54,783 bases of DNA from a virus: positions 1 through 54,783 of the IMG/VR virus record IMGVR_UViG_3300025086_000031. One strand, given 5' to 3'. Under the pieces are notes generated by a model that was not told where the DNA came from, did not search any database, and worked only from the letters and a program-made list of their open reading frames with translations. The position numbers were made by a program, and so were the translations under genes. Within the stretch, counting starts at the first letter, position 1, and every line of letters begins with the position of its first letter. This document shows, piece by piece, positions 1 through 8,220 of the stretch.

Positions 1-93
1 AGTTAAGCTTTTGTTGATAGTGTTAATTGTGTCGCTTACACTTGTGTCAAGGTTAGCTTGTTCCATTTCAAATTGTTCTATTAAGTCGTTCAT
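1..93 (-). CDS. Hypothetical protein, 3' end beyond window (partial)
   Basis: An open frame starts at the ATG complementary to 91-93 and runs to base 1 without a stop (31 codons visible), so its C-terminus lies outside the window. The visible part, beginning MNDLIEQFEMEQ, is acidic and polar and probably helical. I do not recognise it. It follows the 124-414 gene on the same strand after a 30-nt gap, which suggests one short minus-strand operon read from the promoter at 445-477. Confidence 0.5.
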   Translation of the reverse strand, partial: MNDLIEQFEMEQANLDTSVSDTINTINKSLT

Positions 94-123
94 AGTTGTA
101 TAGTTTTAGTTATTACTCCTTAG

Positions 124-414
124 TTAAATTTTCTCTATTACGTGACTAACTAATCCCTCTAATGCTCTCGCATTCTCTGAGTCAGCTAATCTTATAGCTT
201 TCATTATATCTCCCCTCTGACAAGCCGACATAAAACTTCCCTGTCCACAAGCGATATGTTTGATTGTTTGTAAGTCATTTGACTCGAGCATCATACGTGC
301 TTGACTTGAGCAAGAAATGTTAGAGCTCTTTAGAGCTATTGTCTCGAGTAAATATACTGCCGTTTCGTTAAAGTATTCTCTGGCTACCTCTGTTGTCTTG
401 ATTGAATTTTTCAT
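124..414 (-). CDS. Hypothetical protein, 96 aa
   Basis: I chose the start at the ATG complementary to 412-414 (MKNSIKTTEVAREYF). A longer frame reaching 498 would read through the promoter motif at 445-477 and begin with an unrelated hydrophobic stretch. The 96-residue product is mostly helical by eye, with three cysteines (in SCSS, ACGQ and ACQR) and no membrane segment. I recognise no family. It lies just upstream of another small minus-strand gene and next to the long non-coding region, a typical place for early phage accessory genes. Function unknown. Confidence 0.6.
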   Translation of the reverse strand: MKNSIKTTEVAREYFNETAVYLLETIALKSSNISCSSQARMMLESNDLQTIKHIACGQGSFMSACQRGDIMKAIRLADSENARALEGLVSHVIEKI

Positions 415-444
415 AGTTATAGTTTTTAATTGTTTCGTATGGTA

Positions 445-477
445 CAAATGTAATGTAAAAAACAAATAACTTCCAAA
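445..477 (-). promoter_or_regulatory. Bacteroidota-type promoter for the 124-414 gene
   Basis: Read on the minus strand there is TTTG (474-477), 21 bp, then TACATTTG (445-452), matching the Bacteroidota -33/-7 consensus TTTG / TAnnTTTG. The -7 box ends 30 nt before the ATG at 414, leaving a short leader. It supports the shorter start of the gene. Confidence 0.6.
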
Positions 478-570
478 TAAAATGTAAAATAATTTCACTT
501 AACAGAGGGAAAAAAAATGAAATTTAGAATGATTCTAAATAATAAACCTGTATTACAAGCTACTAATGGA

Positions 571-634
571 ATACGTGCGATATGCGTGCGTGATGTGCGT
601 GTGTGGTGTGCGTGTATGTGCGTGTGCATACGCA
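571..634. repeat. GT/GC-rich low-complexity tract
   Basis: About 64 bp made mostly of alternating purine-pyrimidine words (TGCGTG, GTGTG, GTGCG), ending in TGCGTGTGCATACGCA, which can fold on itself (TGCGT/ACGCA). It is the sharpest compositional anomaly in the window. Confidence 0.7.
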
Positions 635-1016
635 GTCTTAGACTTGAGGAAACATAGCTTAAATTTGATTTCAGTGTGTTAGGTGGATTACGGATTAATT
701 TTGTAAGGGAGTTAGCCCCTTGCTCTACGCATCACACGAAACATAGTCAACCCCAAACTGATCTGGACTAATTCTAAATAACAGAGAGAAAAGACTTCGG
801 GTATGTGGTAGTATGTATGTAATTATTCTGAGGGTAGGTAGAGGGGGATATTATATGTATAAATTTAGATAATAGATAGCAAAAATCGATGTTTCAAATC
901 CTACTTGTATAGATATATCTACCCACCCCCCAAAAAAATATCGGTTTCGGTATCAGTTGCGTACTCGTTACATTATATTATTATCCCAAACCTATACTTA
1001 TCTCACATTTTTTTTA

Positions 1017-1024
1017 TATATTTG
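1017..1024 (+). promoter_or_regulatory. -7 promoter element, near-leaderless
   Basis: TATATTTG ends only 4 nt before the ATG at 1029. I see no good TTTG at the -33 position. If used, transcription would begin at or next to the start codon. Confidence 0.5.
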
Positions 1025-1028
1025 CCCT

Positions 1029-1301
1029 ATGCCAAGAAATTACAAAGACGAATACAATAAGTTTCATAAGAACGATAAGGCTAAAAAAAAGCGTGCTACA
1101 CTCAATAAAATACGTAGAGATAAAAACATATACGGTAAGGGTGGTAAGGACGTTTCTCATATGGCTGATGGATCCATTATTATGGAAGACCCTTCTAAGA
1201 ATAGGGGTAATAAGACTAGGACTGCTGGTGATCGTAAAGCTAGGGGTGGAAAAACATTTAAAGCTAAAAAAGGATACAAGCTTAATAAACGTAAAAGGTA
1301 A
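1029..1301 (+). CDS. Small basic phage protein, degenerate HNH-like
   Basis: The start is the ATG at 1029 (MPRNYKDEYNKFHKND), directly after a -7 box. A TTG 72 bases upstream would place the promoter inside the gene and adds a hydrophobic stretch. The 90-residue product is very rich in Lys and Arg. It has the plan of a family common in marine phages: an N-terminal (R)NYxxEY motif, a basic helix, then a GKDVxH segment that looks like a worn HNH core and a basic tail. It also carries YGKGGK, a motif recurring in other proteins here. Its stop overlaps the start of the next gene (TAATG), so the two are probably translationally coupled. Nucleic-acid binding is an inference. Confidence 0.7.
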   Translation: MPRNYKDEYNKFHKNDKAKKKRATLNKIRRDKNIYGKGGKDVSHMADGSIIMEDPSKNRGNKTRTAGDRKARGGKTFKAKKGYKLNKRKR

Positions 1302-1684
1302 TGTGCATAAAAGCTAAGAAAACTAAACAACTAGGGATGAATCCCAGCACCGCATCAAACAGACTAAAAAAACTATTATTATTCAGCTTCGCTAAGAAAT
1401 TAAAAGTTAACTGGTGTTATCAGTGTGGATCAGAAATAACAAGGGCTAGTAAGATGACTGTAGAGCATAAAACGCCTTGGTTAGATTCAGCAGACCCTGC
1501 TGGTAATTTCTTTGACTTAGATAATATAGCTTTTTCACATGCTTCTTGTAATTACGCTGCTGCCAGATCAAAAGAGGGGGCTCCATGTCCGTCAACTACA
1601 GCGTATAGAAAAGGTTGTAGATGTGATGGATGTAAGAAGTCCAGAGTTGAATATCGAAAGAATAGATCTAAGGTTAGAAATTAA
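1301..1684 (+). CDS. HNH homing-type endonuclease
   Basis: A 127-residue HNH/His-Me-finger nuclease. Visible residues: zinc pair C39-x2-C42, catalytic E55-H56, N75, and H80-x2-C83-N84, followed by a second C-terminal cysteine cluster (YRKGCRCDGC, residues 102-111) often found in phage HNH proteins. It nicks or cuts double-stranded DNA, either as a free-standing homing nuclease or in phage DNA processing. It is coupled to the upstream basic-protein gene by a TAATG overlap. Its stop codon shares a TTAA with the stop of the convergent gene at 1681. The family is secure; the role is not known. Confidence 0.88.
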   Translation: MCIKAKKTKQLGMNPSTASNRLKKLLLFSFAKKLKVNWCYQCGSEITRASKMTVEHKTPWLDSADPAGNFFDLDNIAFSHASCNYAAARSKEGAPCPSTTAYRKGCRCDGCKKSRVEYRKNRSKVRN

Positions 1685-2154
1685 CAAGGCCCCGCCCCCA
1701 TTTCTATAGACATTCCATCACCCATATCCTCCATAGACATAGGTTCATCCTCCATACCCATAGCTTTTAAAACGTGGCCAGGCATAAAGTCGAATAAATT
1801 AATCATAGCTTCATCACCCAATCTACCAGCAAAAGATCCTAAGTGAAACATAACGCTATTACCTTTGTCGATCATTCCTTTTATTAAACTAGGAGTGGCT
1901 CCAGATTCTAACGCCTCTATTTCCATCCCTAAGTATTCATCTACTAACATAGCTAGATTAATTAGATCATCAGCTTCTTGATCTCTATGTCCTTGTTTTA
2001 CCATAGCAGAAAAAGATTCCTTAGCTCCTGGACATATATGAAAGTTTTGAGTTTGATAACCCATGACATCCATCTCTCCATTTTCATCGTGACTAGACAT
2101 TTCTTTGGAGTGAGAGCTCATAGGCTCTATTATAATCATCATTGTTTCATTCAT
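1681..2154 (-). CDS. Hypothetical Met-rich acidic protein, 157 aa
   Basis: Distal gene of the three-gene minus-strand operon 5177-1681, 19 nt after the 896-aa gene. Acidic and rich in methionine at both ends. The centre (GYQTQNFHICPGA, then a helical stretch with LINLAMLVDEYLGMEIEALE) looks like a folded domain of about 100 residues. I recognise no family and see no membrane segment or signal peptide. There are several in-frame Met codons near the N-terminus, so the exact start is uncertain. Confidence 0.65.
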   Translation of the reverse strand: MNETMMIIIEPMSSHSKEMSSHDENGEMDVMGYQTQNFHICPGAKESFSAMVKQGHRDQEADDLINLAMLVDEYLGMEIEALESGATPSLIKGMIDKGNSVMFHLGSFAGRLGDEAMINLFDFMPGHVLKAMGMEDEPMSMEDMGDGMSIEMGAGPC

Positions 2155-2173
2155 AACTAAATAGTTTTATTTA

Positions 2174-4864
2174 TTAATCCATTGGTGGACCTTCTGGACC
2201 GTCACCAGAACCCGAAGGTGGTGTTCCTCCCCCTGTTGGTGGTGGTGCTGCAGGTGGTTGCATCATTCCCTTTAGTATAGCTAATTCTGTTTTACACTCT
2301 TCTAGCTCTTGATTTAGTTTTTCTAACACAGATCTATTTGCTGGATCGTTTGGATCTAGTTCAGCTATTTTATTTTCTAGTGCCATTATTTTAGCTCCTA
2401 AATAAATCTCTCCATCCTTAACCTCACCAGTTCTTCTGGTTGGGTCATGAATCTGAGCTATATTAAATCCTCCGCTAACACCAGATCCTCCACCTCCTGG
2501 TGAGAAATGGCTAGCAACATTACTAAAACCCCCCTCATTCATGAATTTCATTCTGTTCATATCAAAGTCTTTACTAAACCCACCGTTTCTGTATGTAGGA
2601 GTTTGTCCTTCTGACATCATCATTTGTTGATGCTCTATACTTGGACCTCCGAAAAACCCAAATCCAGAACCAAAACCTCCTTCAGTTGTTTGAGTTGTTT
2701 CAGCTGCTTCAGCTGTTTCAGATTCTTCTTCCTGTTTTTTCTCTTCCTTTTGTTTTTTCTCTCTATCTGTATCGTCAACCTCATCCTCACCATAATATCT
2801 GTCTCTCATTTTTTGAATCGAATCCTTCACAGAAACCCTTTCCTCTTCTTCTCTGTCTTTACCAGAGCCAAATTGATTGTAATTTAAATTTCTAGGACCA
2901 ACAAAGTCTCTTCTATTTACATCAGTATCTCCATCTGCACCAGAAGTTTGAACTAGATTAGCATTTGCATCGGTATTATTAGCAGCAGGTTGCTGTACAC
3001 TTATTAAGTCTTTCATTAATCTATCGTGAGCATCAGCACCAAACTCGCTTTTTATAATACCAGCATCTCTCCTTAGGTCACCCTCATTATATGCCTCACC
3101 AGTTTTTATATGTGTTCCGTTTTTGACAGATGTTAAAATAGCGTTTATAGATTGTGTCTCCCGTCTTGAAGGACCTTTTGTGCCTGTACCTCCTGTCTCA
3201 CCACCTGTTGCACCACCTGTTGTATCATCACCTTTAAATACTTCTGTAATGTCATCATCAAAACTACCTACTTCATCCGTGAAAGTTAATGGGCCACCTG
3301 TTGGAGTTGGAAGTTCACCAGTCGTTTTGCCTGAAGGAATTAATCCTATTTCTTTTTTAGGTAATGCCTCTGTGCCCTGCATACGAGCATCCTTCCATCC
3401 AGACTGATCTACATATTGATTAGCAAGGAATAGTCTATGATCGGCCTCTTGCTCTGGGGTAAGGTAGTCGTTAGTCCAGTTGGAATAAAATTTATCTTCT
3501 TTTTTATCATACTTTACAGTACCCTGTCGCATATCACGTGGAAGGTGATCAAATGTTTCAGCAAATACAGGTCTATCACCAAATATCCTTTTGTCTTGTC
3601 CATCGGCTAGCATTTGAATAATTTCATTTTTAGTGTTTCCACCAGATCCATCTTCACCCGCACCTTGGCTATATAGATATTGAATATGTTTCCATTCATT
3701 ACTTGGTTGAGGGGTCCAATATTCGTCATCTAAAGACTCGTCCCCAAAAGAAGCTCTATAGTTTTCCTCAAAATCCATAGGGGCACCAATAAATTTACTC
3801 ATACCTTTACGTTCCAGATCTCCCACCTTACCTTCTCTTGATTGGAATGATGGATAATATCCATTTTCTGGTTGATATTTATTAAAATGATCTGGATGCA
3901 TCTTAGCTAAAGCATCTTTTACCAGGGGAGCACTTAATTGTTGATCTAAAAGATCTCCGAATTGACTACCATCAATACCTCTAAATACTTCTTCTATGTT
4001 GTGTCCAGAGTCTTTGAAATATGGAGCGAGTATATTGTAATATTCCTCCATGGCTTTAAAGTGGTTTCTACGAATGCTCTTTTGCCTGCCGCCTGCAACC
4101 CAATCTTCATAAGCTTTTAACTCACGTTTATAATTCCGATTTTCAGGGTCTATCTTTTTTAAATATTTACTATCATCACCCTTTTTTGTTCCTGTTAAAC
4201 CTAACTCTTTTAAATGAGCAGCATTATCATTTATACTACCACTTCTAGGGACTGGTCTGTATTTCACCGATTTTAGATCTGCTACAACGTCAGGAGGTAA
4301 GCTCAAAATCATCTCAGTTATACTAAAAGGATGTTCGTTAGTAGCTTCACCCTGTGGTAAATCACGTGATCTTTTTTGAGTATAATCAAGCTCTTCATAA
4401 CCAGTTCCTAACCATCCATCACCCCACTGCTTATCTCTACCAGACGCTGACGAAATTTGTTGTTTATTTCCTGGGGTTCTTCTTTTATCATTTTGATCAA
4501 AATCAAAAAATTGACCATAAAATTTTCTTGCCTCGTTATCACTTGACTTCCATAATTTCTTTTTACCACTTGGAAGAGAGAAGTTAAAACCAGGGAAATT
4601 TGTGTCCTGATCTATATGTAGTGCGTGAGTTCCTGTAAAACCAGAGCTTTCACCCTCACCTCCGCCAGAACCAGAACTTTTACCAGATCCTTTACCAGAT
4701 CCTTTACCAGAGCCAGAACTAAAATCTAAACTTATATCACTAACAGTATCAACTATATTGTCCACTACCATTTCTGCCCATTCGCCAACACTTGCAATTC
4801 CTTCTTGTGCTTTAGGAGTGTTTCTGTTTAGTTTGTATCTTTTTTTCTTATTCATGTAAGCCAT
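2174..4864 (-). CDS. Large low-complexity protein, probable virion component, 896 aa
   Basis: Starts at the ATG complementary to 4862-4864 (MAYMNKKKRYKLNRNTPKAQ), overlapping the upstream regulator gene by 17 bases. A Lys-rich N-terminus is followed by a GSGKGSGK linker (about residues 50-70), a long charged middle, a Lys/Glu-rich stretch, repeated xxGGF motifs (TYRNGGF, MNEGGF), a short coiled coil (ALENKIAELDPNDP...ELEECKTELAIL) and a Pro/Gly tail. No enzyme motif is visible. The GG motifs and architecture recall the phage's other internal or virion-associated proteins, so a virion role is my inference. It is unusual in being read opposite to the late genes. Confidence 0.7.
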   Translation of the reverse strand: MAYMNKKKRYKLNRNTPKAQEGIASVGEWAEMVVDNIVDTVSDISLDFSSGSGKGSGKGSGKSSGSGGGEGESSGFTGTHALHIDQDTNFPGFNFSLPSGKKKLWKSSDNEARKFYGQFFDFDQNDKRRTPGNKQQISSASGRDKQWGDGWLGTGYEELDYTQKRSRDLPQGEATNEHPFSITEMILSLPPDVVADLKSVKYRPVPRSGSINDNAAHLKELGLTGTKKGDDSKYLKKIDPENRNYKRELKAYEDWVAGGRQKSIRRNHFKAMEEYYNILAPYFKDSGHNIEEVFRGIDGSQFGDLLDQQLSAPLVKDALAKMHPDHFNKYQPENGYYPSFQSREGKVGDLERKGMSKFIGAPMDFEENYRASFGDESLDDEYWTPQPSNEWKHIQYLYSQGAGEDGSGGNTKNEIIQMLADGQDKRIFGDRPVFAETFDHLPRDMRQGTVKYDKKEDKFYSNWTNDYLTPEQEADHRLFLANQYVDQSGWKDARMQGTEALPKKEIGLIPSGKTTGELPTPTGGPLTFTDEVGSFDDDITEVFKGDDTTGGATGGETGGTGTKGPSRRETQSINAILTSVKNGTHIKTGEAYNEGDLRRDAGIIKSEFGADAHDRLMKDLISVQQPAANNTDANANLVQTSGADGDTDVNRRDFVGPRNLNYNQFGSGKDREEEERVSVKDSIQKMRDRYYGEDEVDDTDREKKQKEEKKQEEESETAEAAETTQTTEGGFGSGFGFFGGPSIEHQQMMMSEGQTPTYRNGGFSKDFDMNRMKFMNEGGFSNVASHFSPGGGGSGVSGGFNIAQIHDPTRRTGEVKDGEIYLGAKIMALENKIAELDPNDPANRSVLEKLNQELEECKTELAILKGMMQPPAAPPPTGGGTPPSGSGDGPEGPPMD

Positions 4865-5177
4865 AATTGTATTCTTTTAGTAGCCTGTAAAATTTAGTAA
4901 CTAATATTTTTCCTTTTTGTGATATCATATATCTTCTAGCTCTATTATGTGCTTTTTCTAGATATATAGTCACATATCCTTTATTTAACAGCTCTGGAAG
5001 GTTCCTTGTTATAAAACTATTTGAACATCTATAATGTTTAGCTATAGTTAAACCTGTAAAGTAGTTAGAGTCGTAAATAAAAAATAAAAACTCAATATCA
5101 CTTACTTTTAGGTTGTACTTATCTCTAAAATCAAACAAAACATTTCTATAATGTTTAAGATAATTCTCCCTATCCAA
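4848..5177 (-). CDS. MarR-like winged-helix transcriptional regulator
   Basis: 109 residues with the MarR/PadR-type winged-helix plan: a helical N-terminus, a recognition-helix region (GLTIAKHYRCSNSFITRNLP, about residues 42-61), an 'LLNKGYV' step, a wing containing NRARRYMISQKGK, and a C-terminal helix. No ATG is available; the start is TTG complementary to 5175-5177, supported by a -7 box at 5203-5210 that leaves a short leader. It heads the minus-strand operon and faces the late promoter at 5242, so it could control itself and the late operon through the inverted repeat at 5203-5230. That regulation is an inference. Confidence 0.72.
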   Translation of the reverse strand: MDRENYLKHYRNVLFDFRDKYNLKVSDIEFLFFIYDSNYFTGLTIAKHYRCSNSFITRNLPELLNKGYVTIYLEKAHNRARRYMISQKGKILVTKFYRLLKEYNYGLHE

Positions 5178-5202
5178 AGTATTAAATTTAATTAAACTAA
5201 AG

Positions 5203-5249
5203 CAAATATACTAAATATTTCTTATATTTGGAATTAATTACTATATTTG
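5203..5249. promoter_or_regulatory. Divergent promoters with perfect inverted repeat
   Basis: CAAATATA at 5203-5210 is the minus-strand -7 box (TATATTTG) for the regulator gene. TATATTTG on the plus strand occurs at 5223-5230 and again at 5242-5249, the latter 26 nt before the ATG at 5276 with a TTTC about 20 bp upstream as a weak -33. The 5203 and 5223 copies form an 8-bp perfect inverted repeat with a 12-bp spacer, a plausible operator for the adjacent MarR-like protein. Confidence 0.6.
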
Positions 5250-5275
5250 TACGGAACAATTTAAAATAGAATAAA

Positions 5276-5641
5276 ATGGCATTATCAGGAACAAAAGCAC
5301 AGGAAGCTACTCTAGGACAATACGGATCAATATTCGTTAACGACACAGACCTAGTAACTCCACCTTCTGACAAAATTATATGTGCTATAACATTTATGGC
5401 AGATACAACTGTAAATACTTTGACTTGTGAGAATACTGATTCAGGATCTAGAATATATCCAAACACAGCTAACCATGCTCACGCAGCGGGAACAGGAGAT
5501 GAAGGAACAGGAGGAGAAGATATTTTAGTTGGAACAATATTCCCTAAAGGTCTTACAATATACGGAAGATGGACGACTTTTAAAATGCAGGCTGCTGATG
5601 CTGATGGAGGAGTAATATGTTACCTGGCACCAAAACATTAA
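5276..5641 (+). CDS. Putative virion decoration/structural protein, 121 aa
   Basis: First gene of the plus-strand late region, behind the promoter at 5242. Small, beta-rich, Gly/Thr/Ala-rich, with no signal peptide. The FPKGLTIYGRWTTF segment near the C-terminus resembles a small structural protein I have seen repeatedly in marine phages next to fibre genes. It probably forms a compact beta-sandwich, as capsid-decoration or fibre-accessory proteins do. The assignment to the virion rests on this resemblance and on neighbours; the exact position in the particle is unknown. Confidence 0.6.
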   Translation: MALSGTKAQEATLGQYGSIFVNDTDLVTPPSDKIICAITFMADTTVNTLTCENTDSGSRIYPNTANHAHAAGTGDEGTGGEDILVGTIFPKGLTIYGRWTTFKMQAADADGGVICYLAPKH

Positions 5642-5644
5642 GAT

Positions 5645-5995
5645 ATGGCGTTAGGGTTAGGAGCTTCATTAGTATGTGGTGATTTAGTAGGAGCAGGATC
5701 TTCTTCCGCAGCGGTAGTCGTAGAGGATTACATGTGGGAGGCTACTACCTCAACTGGATCTGGATCTACATATAACGCAGTAACACCTATACCAACCCTG
5801 TATGACTTTAATGATACTTGGGATTTAGATACAGCTACTGGATTAATAAATGACATGTATGATTATATGCCTGCCGATCCTGATGATGAATTAGAATTAA
5901 CATATGATGAGGGATATTGGAATGTGGATGCTAGTGGTGATGTTCAACCAATAGATGATACAGTATTCCCGAACCCTTATAATAGTGAAGGTTAA
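5645..5995 (+). CDS. Hypothetical acidic protein, probable structural, 116 aa
   Basis: Follows the previous gene after 3 nt, so it is in the same operon. A Gly/Ala-rich N-terminus (MALGLGASLVCGDLVGAG) precedes a strongly acidic Asp/Tyr-rich body (for example PADPDDELELTYDEGYW). The N-terminus lacks positive charges and is not a convincing signal peptide. I recognise no family. Its place between a decoration-like protein and a fibre suggests a small virion protein. Confidence 0.55.
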   Translation: MALGLGASLVCGDLVGAGSSSAAVVVEDYMWEATTSTGSGSTYNAVTPIPTLYDFNDTWDLDTATGLINDMYDYMPADPDDELELTYDEGYWNVDASGDVQPIDDTVFPNPYNSEG

Positions 5996-6024
5996 ATATA
6001 AATAATATATAAAAAAGAAATAAT

Positions 6025-8199
6025 ATGGCAACACCAAATATAGTCCCTAGAGCTGACAGGGAGGGAGGTCTAGGAACTTCAGCAAAAGCTTGGGGCAAAC
6101 TATTTATCGAACAGGGTGCATCAGGAGGGACACCTGCTGCTAGCATTACAAACCTTGATGCAGATGAAGTAGCGTTAGATATAAACGCTTCTAATACAAC
6201 AGCTAATATTTTAGATATATTCTCTACAACTCTAACAGAGGCGGCTGGACTTCAGGTTTATTATGCGGGAGGTGCAAAAAGTATGGGTAATGGTAGGGGT
6301 GTTATTAATTTAGATGTGGTTGACTCTGGAGCAACAAATGAAATTCATAGTTCAACTATAGATTACAATAGAACAACTAACACCACTGGTTCAAAAACAA
6401 CTAGAGCTAGTTATATTGATATATCAGATACAGCAAGTGGCAATACTGGAACTCTATCTCATACTGGTCAATATATTAATATTTCAACTATTAACAACGG
6501 TGGAGCAAACGACAATAGCGATATCACTCAAATGGGTATTGTTAATAAAATTGCCTTAGGTACAGTAGCTAACAATGTAGGTTTATATCAAAATATAGCA
6601 GATGGAGGTATGGATGTTAAATTCGTTAGTTCTGCTGATACTGGAGATTACTTTAGTATAGCTACAGGTGCTGCTGGAGCAACAACAATAACTACAGTAG
6701 ACGATGACGCAACTGCTGCAAACTTAACATTTACCATAGATGGTGCTATAAATTTCAATGCTGCTGCTGGAACTGTATTTAATGAAGATAGTGCAGATGT
6801 AGATTTTAGAATAGAGTCTAATGACGAAACACATATGTTCTTCCTTGATGGAGGAAATAACAGAGTAAGTATTGGTAACTCTGCAGATGCTCCAGAAGCA
6901 ACTCTCGAAGTTTCTAATCATGCTAGTGCGGGAGCTACTGGGGTTCCTTTGATGGCACTTATCAATAGTGATGTTGATCAAATAGCTTTACAAATAAAGA
7001 CAGAAAACACAACAGCCAATATTATAGATATAGATGCTGAATCTCTAACTACGGGGTCAGCTATTTATATAGATGCAAATGAGTATGAAAATGGTAGTGG
7101 TATAATTCATGTTGATTTTGATGATGCTCAAACTACTACTCTAAATAGGGGTAAACAGGGTATAATACATGTTGATTATGTTAAGGATGTAGCTACAGCA
7201 TCAGGTCAAACTATGAATATTATAGGTATTACTTCTATTATGGACGATAATGCCACCAATGTGGGTACTCACACTATGACAGCGTTTTATGGTTCATGTG
7301 ACTACGCAAGCACTGGTGGAGCTGTTGAAGGTATAGGAATGGAGCTAGTTGTTACGGATGCAGATGTCAATACAGGTATTAAAATGGAAGTAGAAGATGG
7401 GATTAGTAATTACGATCTGAAAATGCTTAGTTCTGCTAACGCAGGTGATTACGCTTACATACAGGTAGGGGCTGAAGGGGCTACTACTATAGGAACGTTT
7501 GATGTTGACACAGCAGTAGCACATTTAAAATTCCTTGTTGACGGAGATATTTTGATGGATAGCATTACTGGTATAACCAAATTTTATAAAAACCCTAATG
7601 TGGCTGACTTTTTACAATTAACTATAGGTACTAATGGTGATGCTAAGTTTGTAACTACAGATGCTGCTGGAAATGATGCTCACATTGAACTTGAAGCTGA
7701 TGGTAATATTGTATTAGATGCTGCTGGAAGTATAACTTTTGAACGGGGTGGTAATAGTGCTTCTATGCCTGAATCAAATGGTAAGGTTGTGGTTCAAACA
7801 ACTGAACTGAAGGTTATGCCTCACCATTTTGTGGGAAATGGAGACTCTGGAAGATCAGTTTTTGTTGCGGATCAACAAACTAATAAATTAGGTATTCACC
7901 AATTTGACACATCTGACGAGCTATATGCTCACGTTGAGATACCTTTTGGACATACAGTAACAGAAGTTCATGTCTATTGTAGTGATACTATTACTAACGG
8001 TGTAACTGTTGGGGCTTATAATTATCAAACTGGAGCGGATAACGCTGTAACAACAACAACTGGAAATACAAACGCAGATATAGCTTTAAGTAGTAATACT
8101 ATAGCTGGTGGTGGTACTCAGGATTTATGGATAAAAGTAGAATTAGGAGCTGCAGATAAGTATTTATGGGGAGCAAAAGTAACTCTAGCGGTAACTTAA
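6025..8199 (+). CDS. Tail or head fibre-like protein, 724 aa
   Basis: The N-terminus (NIVPRADREGGLGTSAKAWG) is a common opening of phage fibre proteins, usually followed by repeated beta units. Here there are repeated Ala/Asn/Asp/Thr-rich strands such as ALDINASNTTANILDI and ALQIKTENTTANIIDI, about 280 residues apart, implying an internally duplicated beta-helical or trimeric shaft. The last ~130 residues (from about VMPHHFVGNGDSG) differ and may form a distal beta-sandwich domain. No enzyme motif is apparent. It is likely to bind the host surface or project from the head. Fibre identity is fairly secure, attachment site unknown. Confidence 0.7.
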   Translation: MATPNIVPRADREGGLGTSAKAWGKLFIEQGASGGTPAASITNLDADEVALDINASNTTANILDIFSTTLTEAAGLQVYYAGGAKSMGNGRGVINLDVVDSGATNEIHSSTIDYNRTTNTTGSKTTRASYIDISDTASGNTGTLSHTGQYINISTINNGGANDNSDITQMGIVNKIALGTVANNVGLYQNIADGGMDVKFVSSADTGDYFSIATGAAGATTITTVDDDATAANLTFTIDGAINFNAAAGTVFNEDSADVDFRIESNDETHMFFLDGGNNRVSIGNSADAPEATLEVSNHASAGATGVPLMALINSDVDQIALQIKTENTTANIIDIDAESLTTGSAIYIDANEYENGSGIIHVDFDDAQTTTLNRGKQGIIHVDYVKDVATASGQTMNIIGITSIMDDNATNVGTHTMTAFYGSCDYASTGGAVEGIGMELVVTDADVNTGIKMEVEDGISNYDLKMLSSANAGDYAYIQVGAEGATTIGTFDVDTAVAHLKFLVDGDILMDSITGITKFYKNPNVADFLQLTIGTNGDAKFVTTDAAGNDAHIELEADGNIVLDAAGSITFERGGNSASMPESNGKVVVQTTELKVMPHHFVGNGDSGRSVFVADQQTNKLGIHQFDTSDELYAHVEIPFGHTVTEVHVYCSDTITNGVTVGAYNYQTGADNAVTTTTGNTNADIALSSNTIAGGGTQDLWIKVELGAADKYLWGAKVTLAVT

Positions 8200-8220
8200 T
8201 AATAAATAACAAATAATAAT

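Larger units (their letters stand above)
415..1028. other. Non-coding region with a GT-rich tract and G/C-run clusters
   Basis: This is the only stretch over 300 bases without a convincing gene. It holds the minus-strand promoter at 445-477; a GT/GC-alternating tract at about 571-634 with repeated TGCGTG and GTGCGTGTG words; a small hairpin (AAGGG 705-709 / CCCTT 717-721); a G-rich patch around 829-845; and a C-run followed by seven A's around 919-937. The composition is strikingly different from the AT-rich genes around it. It separates two divergently read small operons. Possible roles are a replication origin, a regulatory region or a packaging signal; the sequence does not decide among them. 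Confidence 0.6.

Noticed and set aside
656-703. Additional TAnnTTTG matches at 660-667 and 696-703
   Set aside because: No TTTG at a suitable distance and no gene start follows for over 300 bases; such words arise often in AT-rich DNA.
700-750. tRNA-like fragment on the minus strand (GTAGAGCAAGGGG followed by a 5-bp stem and 7-nt loop)
   Set aside because: No matching D-stem partner, no T-arm and no acceptor stem; the loop lacks a proper U33. Not a tRNA, and too weak to call an attachment-site remnant.
878-915. T-arm-like GTTTCAAATCC word
   Set aside because: The flanking 5-bp stem does not pair and no other tRNA arms are present.
957-1028. N-terminal extension of the 1029 gene from TTG 957
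   Set aside because: It would cover the promoter box and add a hydrophobic stretch foreign to this basic protein family.
2624-2895. Phe/Leu/Ser-rich plus-strand frames opposite the 896-aa gene
   Set aside because: Low-complexity antisense of the Lys/Glu-rich stretch; no start signal or known family.
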